From positions 186,001 to 250,000 of the forward strand of contig LNGK01000015.1 in the NCBI GenBank assembly GCA_001510575.1: a stretch of DNA of 64,000 bases. Reading direction: 5' to 3'. Source of the stretch: Knoxdaviesia capensis (Eukaryota; Ascomycota; Sordariomycetes; Microascales; Gondwanamycetaceae). The notes under the pieces were generated by a model that had not been told where the DNA came from, ran no database searches, and worked only from the letters and a program-made list of their open reading frames with translations. Each line of letters opens with the position of its first letter. Position 1 is the stretch's first letter. Both the position numbers and the translations under genes were made by a program. Below, one piece after another: positions 35,035-45,775 of the stretch.

Positions 35035-37575
35035 ATGCCCCCGTCTCCCCGAAACCAGGGCTTTGTCCCTATCTCCGGCTCCCGCGCCACCTCCGAAGAT
35101 AACGGCATTGCTCTCACTCAGGTGAAAAGCCGTGCCAGCACCACCGGCGCCCGCAGACCGATCCAGTTTGACTCCACCTCCACCGCCGTGCCCTCGCAGA
35201 ACGAGAAGGATGGACTCTACTCGTCTGCCACTACAGTCAACGGCGGTGCCGGTCGCCGCAAGAGACAGGGCACTATGGTCCGCCAAAACACCGACAGTTC
35301 GGAGACTCACCTCAATGCCATGGGCCGCTTCTATACCACCATTATCTCCTGGTCTCCTGCTCTGCGCTACATCTTCTACATTGTGCCCATTGCCATCATC
35401 CTGGCTGTTCCCATTGTCGTGCTCGTTCTGACTGACCACCGCAATGATATCAACCTTGGCTCCGCTGCGGGCCGCACCCCTGAAGACGAGCGCATTCCCG
35501 GCCCGTCTCTGTTCTACTTGTTCATCTGGATCGAAATCTCGTGGCTCTCCTTGTGGATTGGCAAGGTCGTCGCCCAGGTCATCCCCTCCGTGTTCATGTT
35601 CTTCTGCGGTGTGGTCAGCTCCGGAACTCGCAAGTACGCCACTGTTCTGCAAAACTTGGAGATCCCCCTTTCGCTGTTCTTCTGGGCTTTGGCTTCGTTT
35701 GTTTCGTTCCGCGGCCTGTTCTCCAAGGCTAATGCCAACAACATCGACTGGGTTATCACCATGCTGCGCATTCTCGGCGCCGCCTTTGTGTCCTCTGCCG
35801 TCTATCTGGCCGAGAAGGGCGTTGTCCAGCTCATTGGTATCAGCTACCACCAGCGCTCGTTCGCCAACCGCATCAAGGCCTCCAAGCGTGAGATCCATCT
35901 CCTGGGTATCATGTACGATGCTTCCCGCGCTCTCTTCCCCATGTACTGCCCCGAGTTTGAGGAAGAAGACTACATCATCAACGACAGCATCAACATCCGT
36001 CTTGGTGCCAAGGACAAGCGTGCGCCCATGAGAATCATTGGTGATGTCGGACGCCTGGGTGACAAGGTCACGTCTGTGTTCGGTGGCATCGCCTCTGAAA
36101 TCACCGGAAAGCAGGTCTTCAACCCCAACTCCGCCCACTCCATCGTCGTCGAGGCCCTTGAGCGCAAGTCGTCTTCCGATGCTCTTGCCAAGCGTATCTG
36201 GATGTCGTTCGTTGTCGAGGGCAAGGACTCCCTGTATCTGGAGGATCTCAAGGAAGTCCTCGGCCCCAACTACGAGGGCGAGGCTACCGAGGCCTTTGAG
36301 AGCATCGACGCCGACTCCAACGGCGACATTGGCCTGGAAGAGATGGTTCGCCAGGTCAACGACATCAGCAAGGAACGCAAGGCCATCTCTGAAGGCATGA
36401 AGGACATTAGCCAGGCTCTTCGCGTCTTTGACAAGGTTCTCATGTTCGTTGTTCTTCTGATCATCATTTTCGTCTTCCTGGCCTTCTTCCAGAGCTCGTT
36501 CGTCACCACCATCGCCACTGCCGGAACCACCCTTCTTTCTCTGTCGTTCATCTTTGCCGTCACCGCCCAGGAGTTCCTCGGTTCCTGCATCTTCCTGTTT
36601 ATCAAGCATCCCTTTGACGTTGGCGACCGTGTTGATATCGTGGGCGGCGGTGAGAGACAGCTGCTTGTTGTTGAGAAGATTTCGCTTCTGTATTCCGTTT
36701 TCCACCGTATCGACAAGATGCAGGTTGTGCAGGTCCCCAACATCGTGCTCAATACCATGTGGATTGAGAATGTCACCCGCAGCTCCGCTCAGAAGGAGGT
36801 CATCGACCTTAACATCAGCTACGACACCAGCTTTGATGACATTGAGCTGTTGCGCAAGGAGATGGAAGCCTTTGTGCGTGCCCCCGAAAACGCCCGCGAC
36901 TTCCAGCCCGACTTCAGCATTGGTGTGTTCGGAGTTGGCGAGCTCGACAAGATGCAGCTCAAGATTGCCATCAAGCACAAGTCCAACTGGCACAACGAGG
37001 CTGTTCGCGCTTCCCGCCGCAACAAGTTCATCTGTGCTCTCGCCGCCGCGGTCAAGAAAGTGCCCATCTACAACCCTGGTGGTGGCGGTGAGGCTCTCGG
37101 CTCGGTTGGCAACCCGGCCTACAATGTCGCCGTTACCGATGAATTTGCCGCCTCTAGCCGTGATGAAGCTGCTAAGAAGAAGGAGGGTATGCGCATGGTG
37201 CCCACGCCGAAGGACGATGCGAAGGACGACTCCAAGAACGCCGATGCTGCCGATGGCGGCCCATTGTCCCCAACCGAAAGCGTGTTTGGCAAGCGCCAGA
37301 GCCAGCATGGCCGCCGCCACCAGGGCCAAGTAACCGCGGCCGCCGCAGCTGTGCCTCCTCTGTCCGTTTCCATCCCACCGCCGCCGAACTCCAGCTACCG
37401 GAACCAGTCGTTCGATGAGGAAGCGCAAAGCTCCTTCAGCCCGCTTCGCGGTCCTCATTCTCCGCGGGTGATTGCTGGTCCGGGCATGGGCGGTCCCTCC
37501 GGCAGCGCCCCGCGCCCGCCCCAACCGCAGCCCCAGAACCCAGGACCGTATGTGCCGTACACCGGCCAGCGGTAA
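35035..37575 (+). CDS. EF-hand MscS-type mechanosensitive ion channel (Msy1/Msy2-like)
   Basis: Intronless, 846 residues. After a disordered basic N-terminus come several membrane helices (YIFYIVPIAIILAVPIVVLV near residue 120, SLFYLFIWIEISWLSLWIGK near 158, and others to about 265). An EF-hand follows at about residues 420-450 (ESIDADSNGDIGLEEMVRQV). Two more helices, FVVLLIIIFVFLAFF and the pore-lining segment GTTLLSLSFIFAVTAQEFLG, lead into KHPFDVGDRVDIVGG, the diagnostic MscS beta-domain entry. The C-terminal 200 residues are Pro/Ser-rich. Fission-yeast Msy1 and Msy2 have this layout, sit in the endoplasmic reticulum and control calcium and volume under hypo-osmotic shock, so the same role is likely. 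Codon use is strongly C-biased, indicating good expression. Confidence 0.95.
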   Translation: MPPSPRNQGFVPISGSRATSEDNGIALTQVKSRASTTGARRPIQFDSTSTAVPSQNEKDGLYSSATTVNGGAGRRKRQGTMVRQNTDSSETHLNAMGRFYTTIISWSPALRYIFYIVPIAIILAVPIVVLVLTDHRNDINLGSAAGRTPEDERIPGPSLFYLFIWIEISWLSLWIGKVVAQVIPSVFMFFCGVVSSGTRKYATVLQNLEIPLSLFFWALASFVSFRGLFSKANANNIDWVITMLRILGAAFVSSAVYLAEKGVVQLIGISYHQRSFANRIKASKREIHLLGIMYDASRALFPMYCPEFEEEDYIINDSINIRLGAKDKRAPMRIIGDVGRLGDKVTSVFGGIASEITGKQVFNPNSAHSIVVEALERKSSSDALAKRIWMSFVVEGKDSLYLEDLKEVLGPNYEGEATEAFESIDADSNGDIGLEEMVRQVNDISKERKAISEGMKDISQALRVFDKVLMFVVLLIIIFVFLAFFQSSFVTTIATAGTTLLSLSFIFAVTAQEFLGSCIFLFIKHPFDVGDRVDIVGGGERQLLVVEKISLLYSVFHRIDKMQVVQVPNIVLNTMWIENVTRSSAQKEVIDLNISYDTSFDDIELLRKEMEAFVRAPENARDFQPDFSIGVFGVGELDKMQLKIAIKHKSNWHNEAVRASRRNKFICALAAAVKKVPIYNPGGGGEALGSVGNPAYNVAVTDEFAASSRDEAAKKKEGMRMVPTPKDDAKDDSKNADAADGGPLSPTESVFGKRQSQHGRRHQGQVTAAAAAVPPLSVSIPPPPNSSYRNQSFDEEAQSSFSPLRGPHSPRVIAGPGMGGPSGSAPRPPQPQPQNPGPYVPYTGQR

Positions 37576-38034
37576 ACCTCGTCACGACCAAGTGACTAAA
37601 TGTTGATACCCCTATTATTCCTTATGTCTTTTCTCACACCACGTGGCATTTTCTCAACTAGCTTTGGATATGCCGGTAACACTCATTGCTTTGATCGTTC
37701 TGTCTTTCTTGTTTGTCTCTGTTTCTGCATTTGTGTCCAAGTTTCAATTACAATACAACCTGTGAATCGCAGATGTTGGGTTTGGGAACCATTGGTGCCG
37801 AGGAGGCATTTAGCATTTCTCGCGCAATCTATCACGGAGTTGAAGATGTTGTTTTTTTTTTTGGGTTGATATAAAATATAGATTAAAGATCTAGATATCT
37901 CGCTTGATAGCAGATACAATATAGATGAATGATTGCTTTCCATTTCTGCCCAACTAGTTTGCTAGTGATGTGTTTCAACATAGACCGAGTCCCGGGGTTC
38001 CTTACAGACACCCCCAAAAATTGAGCCGAGCCCC
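37576..38034. other. Convergent 3' region
   Basis: Between the channel gene stop (plus) and the hydrolase stop (minus). It is T-rich on the plus strand with a T11 run at about 37852-37862, typical of a 3' UTR. No gene seen. Confidence 0.5.
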
Positions 38035-39221
38035 TCAGCACACGTGCTCGAGGGCGGGCGCGGGGCCCTCCAGGCCACCGAGATCGGTTTTGAGGATGCG
38101 GCCGAACAGCTCGAGCAGGATCTCGAAGCAGACCTTTGAGATGGCGGGGTCGTAGCGGCCCTTGGACAGTTCGTCGCGGATGAAGGCGTGCTGGGCCCAG
38201 GCGAACTCGTAGAAGGAGGTGACGACATTGGCGTCGCGCAGCTTGGCGCGGATGGTGTCGCGGCCGGCGGGCGGCACGTGGGTGTCCTGCACGCCGAAGA
38301 TCATGGCGACCTCGGCGTGGCCGTGCAGCTTGTGCAGGTTGTCGAGGGTGTGTGGGCTGGGGGACGCGGACTCGGGGAGGGTGTAGGCGGTCACGGGCGT
38401 GGTGAAGGGCCCGAGCGTGCGGGAGTGGATGTCGGTGCCGAAGTAGGCGACTACGGCGGAGATGCGGGGGTCGAGCTGTGGGTGGTGTTAGGCGGGGGGG
38501 TGGGAAGAGCAGTGGTGTGAGAGATGGTGAAGGACGGGGTCGGGGCTTTCATAGGTTGAGGGGAAGGGGAAGGGGAAGGGGGGTGGACTTACGGCGGCGC
38601 GCAGGGCGAGGTGGCCGCCTAGACACATGCCGGTGGAGCCGATGCGGCCGGAGCAGGTCGGCAGGGACAGCAGGTAGTCGGCGGCCTTGAGGGAGTCCTG
38701 GTCGTACGACTCGAGGGTCTGGAGGCGGGTCAGTGTCGGCAGTCGGGGTTGGTCACGAGCGGACCAGGGAGACAGCGAGATACTGGGGTCCAGGGGGGGA
38801 GTGCATGTGCGCGAGACCATCATACCTTTTTGACCTTCCAGGCGTTGCCCATGTCGGTGCCCGGCACGTCATACGCCAGCGGCTCCGGACCGGTGAAGTC
38901 GTGGTAGCTGCTCGGGGCGGCCACGATGTAGCCCATGCCGGCGATCTGACGGGCGAAGCGGGCCACGGGGCCGGTGACTGTTTGTGCATCACACTAGAGT
39001 TAGACACCAATGGAGGAGTCATGAATATGACGTGCGTGCGGGAAGATGGGAAACGTGCCTTGGTAGATCTCGGAGAAGACCAGGACGCCGGGGAATTTGC
39101 TGTGTTTTCTGTCAGTCTGGGGGTGTTACAGAGAAAGGCGTTTCGACGGAGAAGAGGGGGCGTACGCGTTGGGGTACTGCGGGATGGTCGGGTGGAAGAT
39201 GAACAGTCCTGCATGTTCCAT
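38035..39221 (-). CDS. Dienelactone hydrolase family protein
   Basis: Predicted 271-residue alpha/beta hydrolase in five exons on the minus strand: 39221-39166, 39099-39059, 38977-38826, 38718-38593 and 38475-38035, all joined in phase. The core reads FIFHPTIPQYPNAKFPGVLV, FSEIYQVTGPVARFARQIAG, a TLESYDQDSLKAADYLL helix, IGSTGMCLGGHLALRAA with the nucleophile Cys (the G-x-C-x-G elbow), GVQDTHVPPAG with the acid Asp, and EFAWAQHAFIRDE with the catalytic His. This Cys-Asp-His triad is that of carboxymethylenebutenolidase. Fungal members hydrolyse lactones or small esters; the substrate here is unknown. The intron after exon 2 must use a GC donor (GCACGT at 39058 downward), since it alone gives YQVTGPV. 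The start ATG at 39221 gives a short N-terminus (MEHAGLFIF); an upstream exon that I could not identify is possible, because a CTAAC site and CAG lie just there. Confidence 0.85.
38560..38584 (+). other. G-run cluster (possible G-quadruplex) in hydrolase intron 4
   Basis: The plus strand has four closely spaced G runs (GGGGAA units ending in a longer G run), which is the template strand for the hydrolase gene. It lies wholly inside the intron 38592-38476. The four-run pattern meets the usual G-quadruplex motif; formation is not shown. Confidence 0.5.
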
Positions 39222-40202
39222 GTGCGGTTAGACAAATTTGCTCTGGTCGGCCGTAGTGGTTTGTGCGTAGAATGGAGGCATGTGCTTCCGGGGCCGGGCC
39301 GGGGCCGGGGATCCCGGGTCTGATGCCGGACCCGGCCAATGCCAACCGCCGGGGGTTTAGGTCCGTGAAATCACAGAAGGATATGTTCAGTCCCAGACGA
39401 GCGGTGGGGCCACTTTACTAAAAATGCGCATTTCATCAATACCACGGGCTACTCAACTCATTGGCCGGGCGTCCGCACCGGACGACATCGGGATATCAAC
39501 GAACGACTCCGTGAACAACATGGCTGCTAGCGGGGTATTGTTTCTGGACCACAGAATTCAAATTGAAAAAGTCAAAATATAGAAATTCTTTGCGAACGTT
39601 CAGGGAAACACGTATATCAAGAGTAAAAGATTCATGAGCGTGTCCTGTATGAAAAATGGGAAAAGAGATCGTCTTGAGCTTTCGGGTCATTTATCCGTGT
39701 CGTTCAAGAGGGGCCCGTTTGCAAAGGCGCTGAAATGCCTGACTTGGTGCAGAAAATCCTCCTGGAGCGAGCTAACTAAGCATATTGTCACGGGACTTGA
39801 GGAGCAACCGCAACACTTGCCCGGGCATTGAAGACGCACGGCGATGAACTGGTTCATCTCAGACCTACTACGGCTTGATTTGTTCTTCGTTGGTACTGTC
39901 ACAAGGCCTTCTATCATCTTGTCGGACTAGATCTCTCAGTGTGAGAGAGGAGGTCTCAGGACTGCAGCACCCAGAGGTCATGGCCGTCAAGGCTCATACC
40001 CTCATTTATTGGTCGTTAGGGTCGGACAACCCTAGGTTCTTTATAACCACTTCAACTTGCAAGTTCGGGCGCAGTATCATATCAGTAACCATAATCGTAT
40101 CGGCATATTCTCATCAACTCATAATATCATAGATGCATACACATACTCCTAAAATCTCCATCTATAAAACTAATCCGTCGTGATTAATGTTCCCTCCCTC
40201 AT
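39222..40202. other. Intergenic region, no gene seen
   Basis: Upstream of the dienelactone hydrolase and downstream of the kinase pseudogene. It has a GC-rich run of CCGGGG at about 39287-39312. No reading frame with a recognisable domain was found. Confidence 0.4.
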
Positions 40203-42272
40203 TCAAGATTCATCGCGCTTTACACGCTTCTTATTATGCGTGTCGCCATCACCCCCCACGCCGCTGTCCTCCGCGCCTCCCCAGGGGCAGAGATTGAAGT
40301 CGATAGCCATGATGCGCTGCAGCTCCTCGTTCCAGGTCAGGTTGCCCTCGTGGAAGTCGATGTCGCCGATGCCGAGCTCGTGCATGGCTGCCTCCATGTC
40401 GTCGACGTACATATCGTCCAAGTGGTCGAGCCAGTAGCAGCATGTGGCGCACGACGGACAGAGATGGCAGGCCGTATGGGTTGACGAGATCGATCATACC
40501 TAGGTACACGGGGATGTGGGTTCCCTGGAGCGACTCGCAGCGGGTATACACGTCCTCTTCATGAGCAAGTCTCTCGGCATCGACAGTCTGGACTCGCTTG
40601 GCCACAAAGGTATACCCGTATCCCGGAATAGTAGCCTTAAAAAGAGCGCCTATAGTGCCAAACATGCCGTGCTTCTCTAGCGCTTCGAGACCGTCGTCCA
40701 GGTTACGCGCGAGCTGGTAGCGCAGGAGGCTACAGATCTTTGCCTTAGAAAGGGCGTGGCGTGATCTGGCGTGTAGACGCACATACAGGGCGTTGTTTAG
40801 GCATTTTGGGGACAACGGGCCTCCGCGAGCAAGACTCAAGAGACAGGCCTGTGTGCAGTACTGCTCGGCCCAAGGTCGTCGAACTCGATAGGCGGCGGAC
40901 TGTACAGGACCTTGGAAAAATGACGAGGCCCTCTTGCGATCTTCAGAAGTTCGGTTTCCCAGAATCATGCTTCCCGTCGTCGACATCTTCCTCGCCACTA
41001 TCATTGTCACCGGTATCGTCGTTACCATCCTTCCGTGCTGTGGGTTGAACGCCGGATGATGGCGTTTTCTTTGGATCTTCCGGCCATCGTGGCAGTGCCT
41101 GGAGGGCGTCGTGAACCCATTGTCGGGGTTGCGCCTCCTCCAACCCCTCCTCGGCCAAGGACAGCTGAACGAGAGTTGCCGGTCCCGAGAGGCGAAGCTG
41201 GGTGTCTAGGTCACACTCGGGGGAGGAATATAAGACAAGGTGGTAGAGAAGAGCCTCGGGAGACTCTTTTGCGGATGGACAGAAACACGGAGAATTCACC
41301 ACTAGCCACATAGCCGTATACGAGGCTACTCACCACGACATAGTGGTATGCTTGGCACAGGATGGGTGCCACTGATGCGCGATCTGTAGCATCTGACTTC
41401 TCGCAAGGAGAAATCCCAGTCATGTCTTCTGCCGATTCCTCCAAGCCAATAGCCTCGGATGCTTTGCTCAATTCTCCGCCTTGGCTGCCCGCTCAAGGAG
41501 GATGAGCCTGACACAGTCAGTGAATAGGGGGCGGGGCGGGTCGGTACCGCCCAAGATACTCACAAAGGACTCCTTGGTCGCAATCCGCGCCGACTTGGAC
41601 CCCCCCGGAAGGAAGATGGACTGTGTGTCGCCCTCCATCGAGATACCCCAGTGGTCGGGAGCCAGGCTGGATGGCCGGTCAATCGACTGTGGTTTTTCCG
41701 ACGACCCATCCGGGGGGGCCGTTCAAAAGGGTTGGTTGATCGGGAGGTCACGCCGTACGCATTGTTAACGAAGTGGAAATCGGTGTCGGGGCCTATCGAC
41801 CCGGAGGCATGATTCACAATCTTCATGGCAGGTCTTTCGAGGTATGTCCTGACGACTGGGCGAATATCCTGCTCGTCTTTTCGGGACCGGCGCCGATCTG
41901 CATAGCATTCGTTGGCAGAAAAAGTGGAGAGTCACCGAATGATTGAGTGATGGCCGTATATCTGTCAGAATGGAGCTGAGAAAACTCCATCCATGGCCGC
42001 AGCGTGGGAGGGTACACCTTCTTGCCAGCCTTTGTGGGGTTTTTGACGGCCGCAATCTGCGATTGGTTTCACAGTTCCGGGATTGTTCGGACGACACTTC
42101 GAAGATAGACAGTGAACGTTGAATTCCTATTCTTAGCTCTCTCATGATCATAATCGAGCTCTGGCTGGACTTGTTGCTTCTCCTTTTCGGCTTGCTGCTT
42201 CTGCTGGGCCGCATCGTTATGGCTCTGGTTCTTTGGGTGTTTCACCTTTGAGGCGTAAATGAAGGGGACCAT
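40203..42272 (-). pseudogene. Frameshifted fungus-specific protein kinase-like gene
   Basis: Minus-strand pieces in alternating frames form one fungal kinase-like protein of the type seen in expanded families of aspergilli and relatives. In order: YPPTLRPWMEFSQLHSDRYT (41961-42020 area); DIRPVVRTYLERPAMKIV then SGSIGPDTDFHFVNNAYG; SSLAPDHWGISMEGDTQSIF and KSARIATKESF ending at a GTGAGT donor; SKASEAIGLEESAEDM to ILCQAYHYVVVSSLVYGY; ALLYHLVLYSSPECDLDT; AEQYCTQACLLSLARGGPL; GYGYTFVAKRVQTVDAERLA (ATP-binding-lobe type Lys); VYLGMIDLVNPYGLPSLSVV; and finally GIGDIDFHEGNLTWNEELQ with RIMAIDFN, the degraded catalytic and DFG-like loops. At least five frame changes plus an in-frame stop after VVRTIPEL interrupt it, several at homopolymers such as the seven-G run at 41711-41717. 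No intact product is possible without correction. Confidence 0.75.
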
Positions 42273-42464
42273 ATATGAATGAGCTGTGGTGTCTAGGAAT
42301 CAACTTTAGGAAAGGTTTAGAAAATGAAGAGAGGTAGTGATGATGACGAAGGGGAAAAAACTCGTCGAGGCGGTTTATGGGTGTGGCATAACCAGCATCG
42401 CGCCTTCTTCTCAAGTGCTAGCTAATACAGGAAGGGGCTCTCAGGCTCCTTCCTATCTTGCCTC

Positions 42465-42493
42465 GGAGAATAAGGGAGAATAAGGGAGAATAA
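42465..42493 (+). repeat. Short tandem repeat, about 2.9 units of GGAGAATAAG
   Basis: Three head-to-tail copies of a 10-bp unit, the last missing one base, just beyond the left end of the H2A.Z upstream region. No function assigned. Confidence 0.8.
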
Positions 42494-42688
42494 CCTGTAG
42501 ATACCGGTATTTCCACTTCCCCGCTTTCCCCTTCTGTATCAAGTATCAAGTCGTATTTACAACATGGAAGGCACGTCAATGATGTGGCCATGCTATGCGC
42601 ACGCTTGCTTTGAGACGTTGGGACGCGACGTGATGTTCTTGATCGTCGCATCATGGCATGCCAGCTGTCGACGGCTGTTGCTGAGTCT

Positions 42689-42702
42689 GGCCAATTACAG
42701 GC
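42689..42702 (+). promoter_or_regulatory. CCAAT-box site, copy 1
   Basis: GGCCAATTACAGGC. With the site at 42751 it forms a direct repeat at 62-bp spacing. CCAAT is the core of the fungal CCAAT-binding complex (HapB/C/E) site. It lies about 1 kb upstream of the H2A.Z ATG, so the target is not certain. Confidence 0.4.
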
Positions 42703-42750
42703 GCTCAAGTCATGTGTTCTTGTTATGTAACCATAGAGACGGGTGTTTTT

Positions 42751-42764
42751 GGCCAATCACAGGC
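42751..42764 (+). promoter_or_regulatory. CCAAT-box site, copy 2
   Basis: GGCCAATCACAGGC differs from copy 1 at one base (13 of 14 identical). It shares the core and flanks, suggesting a duplicated protein-binding site. Confidence 0.4.
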
Positions 42765-43717
42765 CTCTAATCGCCTGATGGTCTTTTTGCGGGGATCACT
42801 CGGTCTCGAGAAAAAAAAAAGCCAACACTTCATCTCTCACTCTCCTGTGTCTTCACACTCATCGTTGAGCAAACCAGATCTGGCAAATGCAGATCCTCCT
42901 TTTTATTCCTGGTATGGGATTCAGTTCCTGGATACAAGTTTCTCCTCTTCAGTCCCTCATCTTCCTAGAGGGTAGCCATAGTGTCATGGCGGGCTGAACA
43001 AGCAGGTAACTGAGGAATGGGTGGTTCCTAACAGGGGCCAACAGCAGAAGTGATGTCTCAGCACTTCAACCTACCAAGTCGGTGAAAGCCCTCTCGGCTC
43101 TCCAAGAAGTACAGACAAAAGAGGTTGAGTGGTCACAGAGACTTACAGAAAAGCAAGGTTCCAGACAAACGGTAAGGCTACTAACCACAGGACTCTTCCT
43201 TTCTCTCCTTGAGGCGTAACCTGGGCTCACCAGATCAACCACCTCACACACACTCTCACAAACGACCGCCAAGTTGGCCCGTGCATGGGATGGATACTCT
43301 GACGTTCCGGTCACGTGAACCCTTGCAACTGTCAACAAATGCCCAGGACCGACAAAAACAAAACAAGAAAAAAGCGCCGCCCTACCCCCGTTCCAAAAGC
43401 GAAAGTGCGTTGATTCGAGTCGCAAGTGTCAACACGGTCTTCTCAACTGCTCGATTTTTTTTTTCGGGCCTTGCTGTTTTTTTTTTCCTGTACAACCCCC
43501 CTCCCTCCACCCCATCTCAGGAACAAACAACTTCCAACCTCAACACGCTATCACCTTTCGAAGTCGCCAGATCTTGTTGCTTTTTCTTCCTTACAACAAC
43601 ACAACCTCTCGAGTTTTCTCCCAACTTCGTCTCTTGTCCAACATCAGATTCGCTCGGTTCCTCCATCAACGACAACTTTTTTTTTTTTCGTTTCGACTTT
43701 TTTTTTCCTGCTTCATC

Positions 43718-45775
43718 ATGGCTGGCGGCAAAGGCAAATCGTCTGGGGGTAAGAGCTCTGGCGGAAAGACTTCTGTCGATGGCCCCAAGAAGCAGCAGAG
43801 CCACTCGGCGCGTGCTGGACTTCAGGTAAGCATCTTGATGAGTATTTGGTGATTTTTTGTGTGTTTCTTTTTCTGTTACATCTGAACCGATCAAATTTGT
43901 TTGTTGGGGTTTTTTTTTCTTGGTTGATGTTTCCTTTTCAGGCTTGCTGTGGATAATTCACAGCTTGGTCTGTTGTCTGTTTTTTTTTTTCTTCATCATG
44001 AGTTCATGACAGAAAAGAAACCTCTGATCTGCCTCCCTCCCCCGCCTCGTCAACTTTCTTGCCCGGTGATAGCTTCACACCTACGCTCGCTCGTCAAAGC
44101 TCGCGCGCATCCCTTTCGATCATGGTTCGCACTTCGGATTTACCAATGGCCTTTTCTCCTCGTGCTTGGTCCCATCGTTCTATTATTCCGGATTTTTTTT
44201 TGGCTGTCGAACGATCGCCGTTGAGCTTCATGTCTAGCTCGTTATCACCAACGCGCCGGGTCGCCAAGCCATCGAGACTTCATCAAAACAATGCGATGCC
44301 ACTGCGAAAATCGAATCTGCACGCCCGTCGTCAGCCTCTTTATGCCTTCCCGCTCCTGCGCCTGCTTCTCTGCCGACAACTATTTCCACGCCAACACGTC
44401 GTGATCAGCGATCATTCCAATAATGACGCTCGCGTCCTCTCCTGTGGTCACCACTGTTGTCTATGATGACTTCCCCTCGAATACCTGATGATGATTAGCA
44501 TGCGCGCGTGACTTTTGCATCCATGGGCGATGCGACTCCCAGGATGCCCAAAAACCGAGGACCAGGGAAATGAGGCCACGATTGAGCGCATTCTATATTG
44601 CACCAAAGCGATCTGGAAGTCCTCCGCACGCGACCGCGCTTGAATCGATCGGCGGAGGTTTTCAACGAGCTCCAATTTGATCTGCCTTCTGTTTCCTGCT
44701 CTGAAGAGCTTGCATCTTTTTCTCCTTTCTTTTCTATTTTATTTCATCTCGAGAAAGCTGCTCAGGAGACTGCGGGTGATCCTGTATGGAGATGGTGGTT
44801 GCCTAGTGGCAGTGTCATTTCTTCGGTCTGCTCCAGATGGCGGTTCCATCCTAAATTCATGTCGTCGCAACCCCAAAAATGCCATTTTAGGATGCCACGT
44901 CGGATGCATTTGGGATGAAAATGGGACTTGGGGCCAAGAAGGCATTTCGTGATATTGCTCTGGGCCCGCGGTTCAAGCTATATTTCCATGTGCACTCCTC
45001 TATTGGCTTTTGTAGTCTCTTTTACTCCATGAATTGGGTCGCACTTTCCCTTCTGGCCTGAACTTAATCATGACTAACTAACATTCATCTCCATCAACAG
45101 TTCCCCTGTGGTCGTGTGAAGCGCTTCCTCAAGGCCAACACCCAGAACAAGATGCGTGTTGGTGCGAAGGCTGCTGTCTACGTCACCGCCGTGCTGGAGT
45201 ATCTCACTGCTGAGGTTCTCGAGCTTGCAGGAGTGAGTCATATTCCTCGTTTTGTTTCCCGTGTTGCCCCCCCTCAGTGATATCTCAACCCCGATTATGT
45301 GTGGATGGATGCCTTGGTCAATGAGAGAGAAGTGCACGACCCCCAACTTTTATACTGGGATTCTGCACATTTCGTTTTCTTCTATCTCCTTCCAGGTATA
45401 GCACCACACATTCCCGGGGTTGTGATAGGTCTAAAATCTGGCTGATGGCTGTTGTTGCCTGGCGTCAGTGTTGTGTCGCACCACTTCGCTTCCGCCAGCC
45501 AGCAGAAGCCCCCTCTGTGATGCCAGAACATATCAATCTTTATAGCCGTGGAAATATACTAACATATACTCCTCCCTCCCATCTAGAACGCTGCCAAGGA
45601 TCTCAAGGTGAAGCGTATCACCCCTCGCCACCTGCAGTTGGCCATTCGCGGAGACGAGGAGCTCGACACCCTCATTCGCGCCACCATCGCCTACGGTGGT
45701 GTGCTACCTCACATCAACCGCGCTCTGCTACTGAAGGTGGAGAAGAAGAAGAAGGCTGCCCCTCAGGCTGCTTAA
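43718..45775 (+). CDS. htz1: Histone variant H2A.Z
   Basis: Predicted 142-residue protein from exons 43718-43825, 45101-45232 and 45587-45775. The N-terminus MAGGKGKSSGGKSSGGKTS is typical of fungal H2A.Z, followed by SHSARAGLQFPCGRVKRFLK, the histone-fold helix [60 protein letters not shown], and the H2A.Z acidic/docking segment ending VLPHINRALLLKVEKKKK. The RDEELD-type patch and loop are those of the variant, not of canonical H2A. H2A.Z is deposited by SWR1 at nucleosomes flanking promoters and affects transcription and genome stability. The first intron is 1275 bp and the second 354 bp, much longer than the other introns in this window; both have GTAAGC or GTGAGT donors and CTAAC branch sites. 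No canonical H2A/H2B pair is adjacent. Confidence 0.97.

Larger units (their letters stand above)
42273..43717. other. Upstream region of the H2A.Z gene
   Basis: No gene is supported. It carries a 10-bp tandem repeat at 42465-42493, two near-identical CCAAT-containing sites at 42689-42702 and 42751-42764, and, from about 43440, C/T-rich leader sequence with several T runs up to the ATG at 43718. Confidence 0.5.

Noticed and set aside
35023..37524. An 833-codon open frame antisense to the MscS channel gene
   Set aside because: It mirrors the channel exon exactly and arises because C-ended codons avoid stops in one antisense frame. It has no domain of its own, and the channel reading is unmistakable.
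43949..44466. Open frames inside intron 1 of H2A.Z
   Set aside because: Low-complexity, Ser/Pro/Arg-rich translations without domains; the intron borders are firm from H2A.Z continuity.
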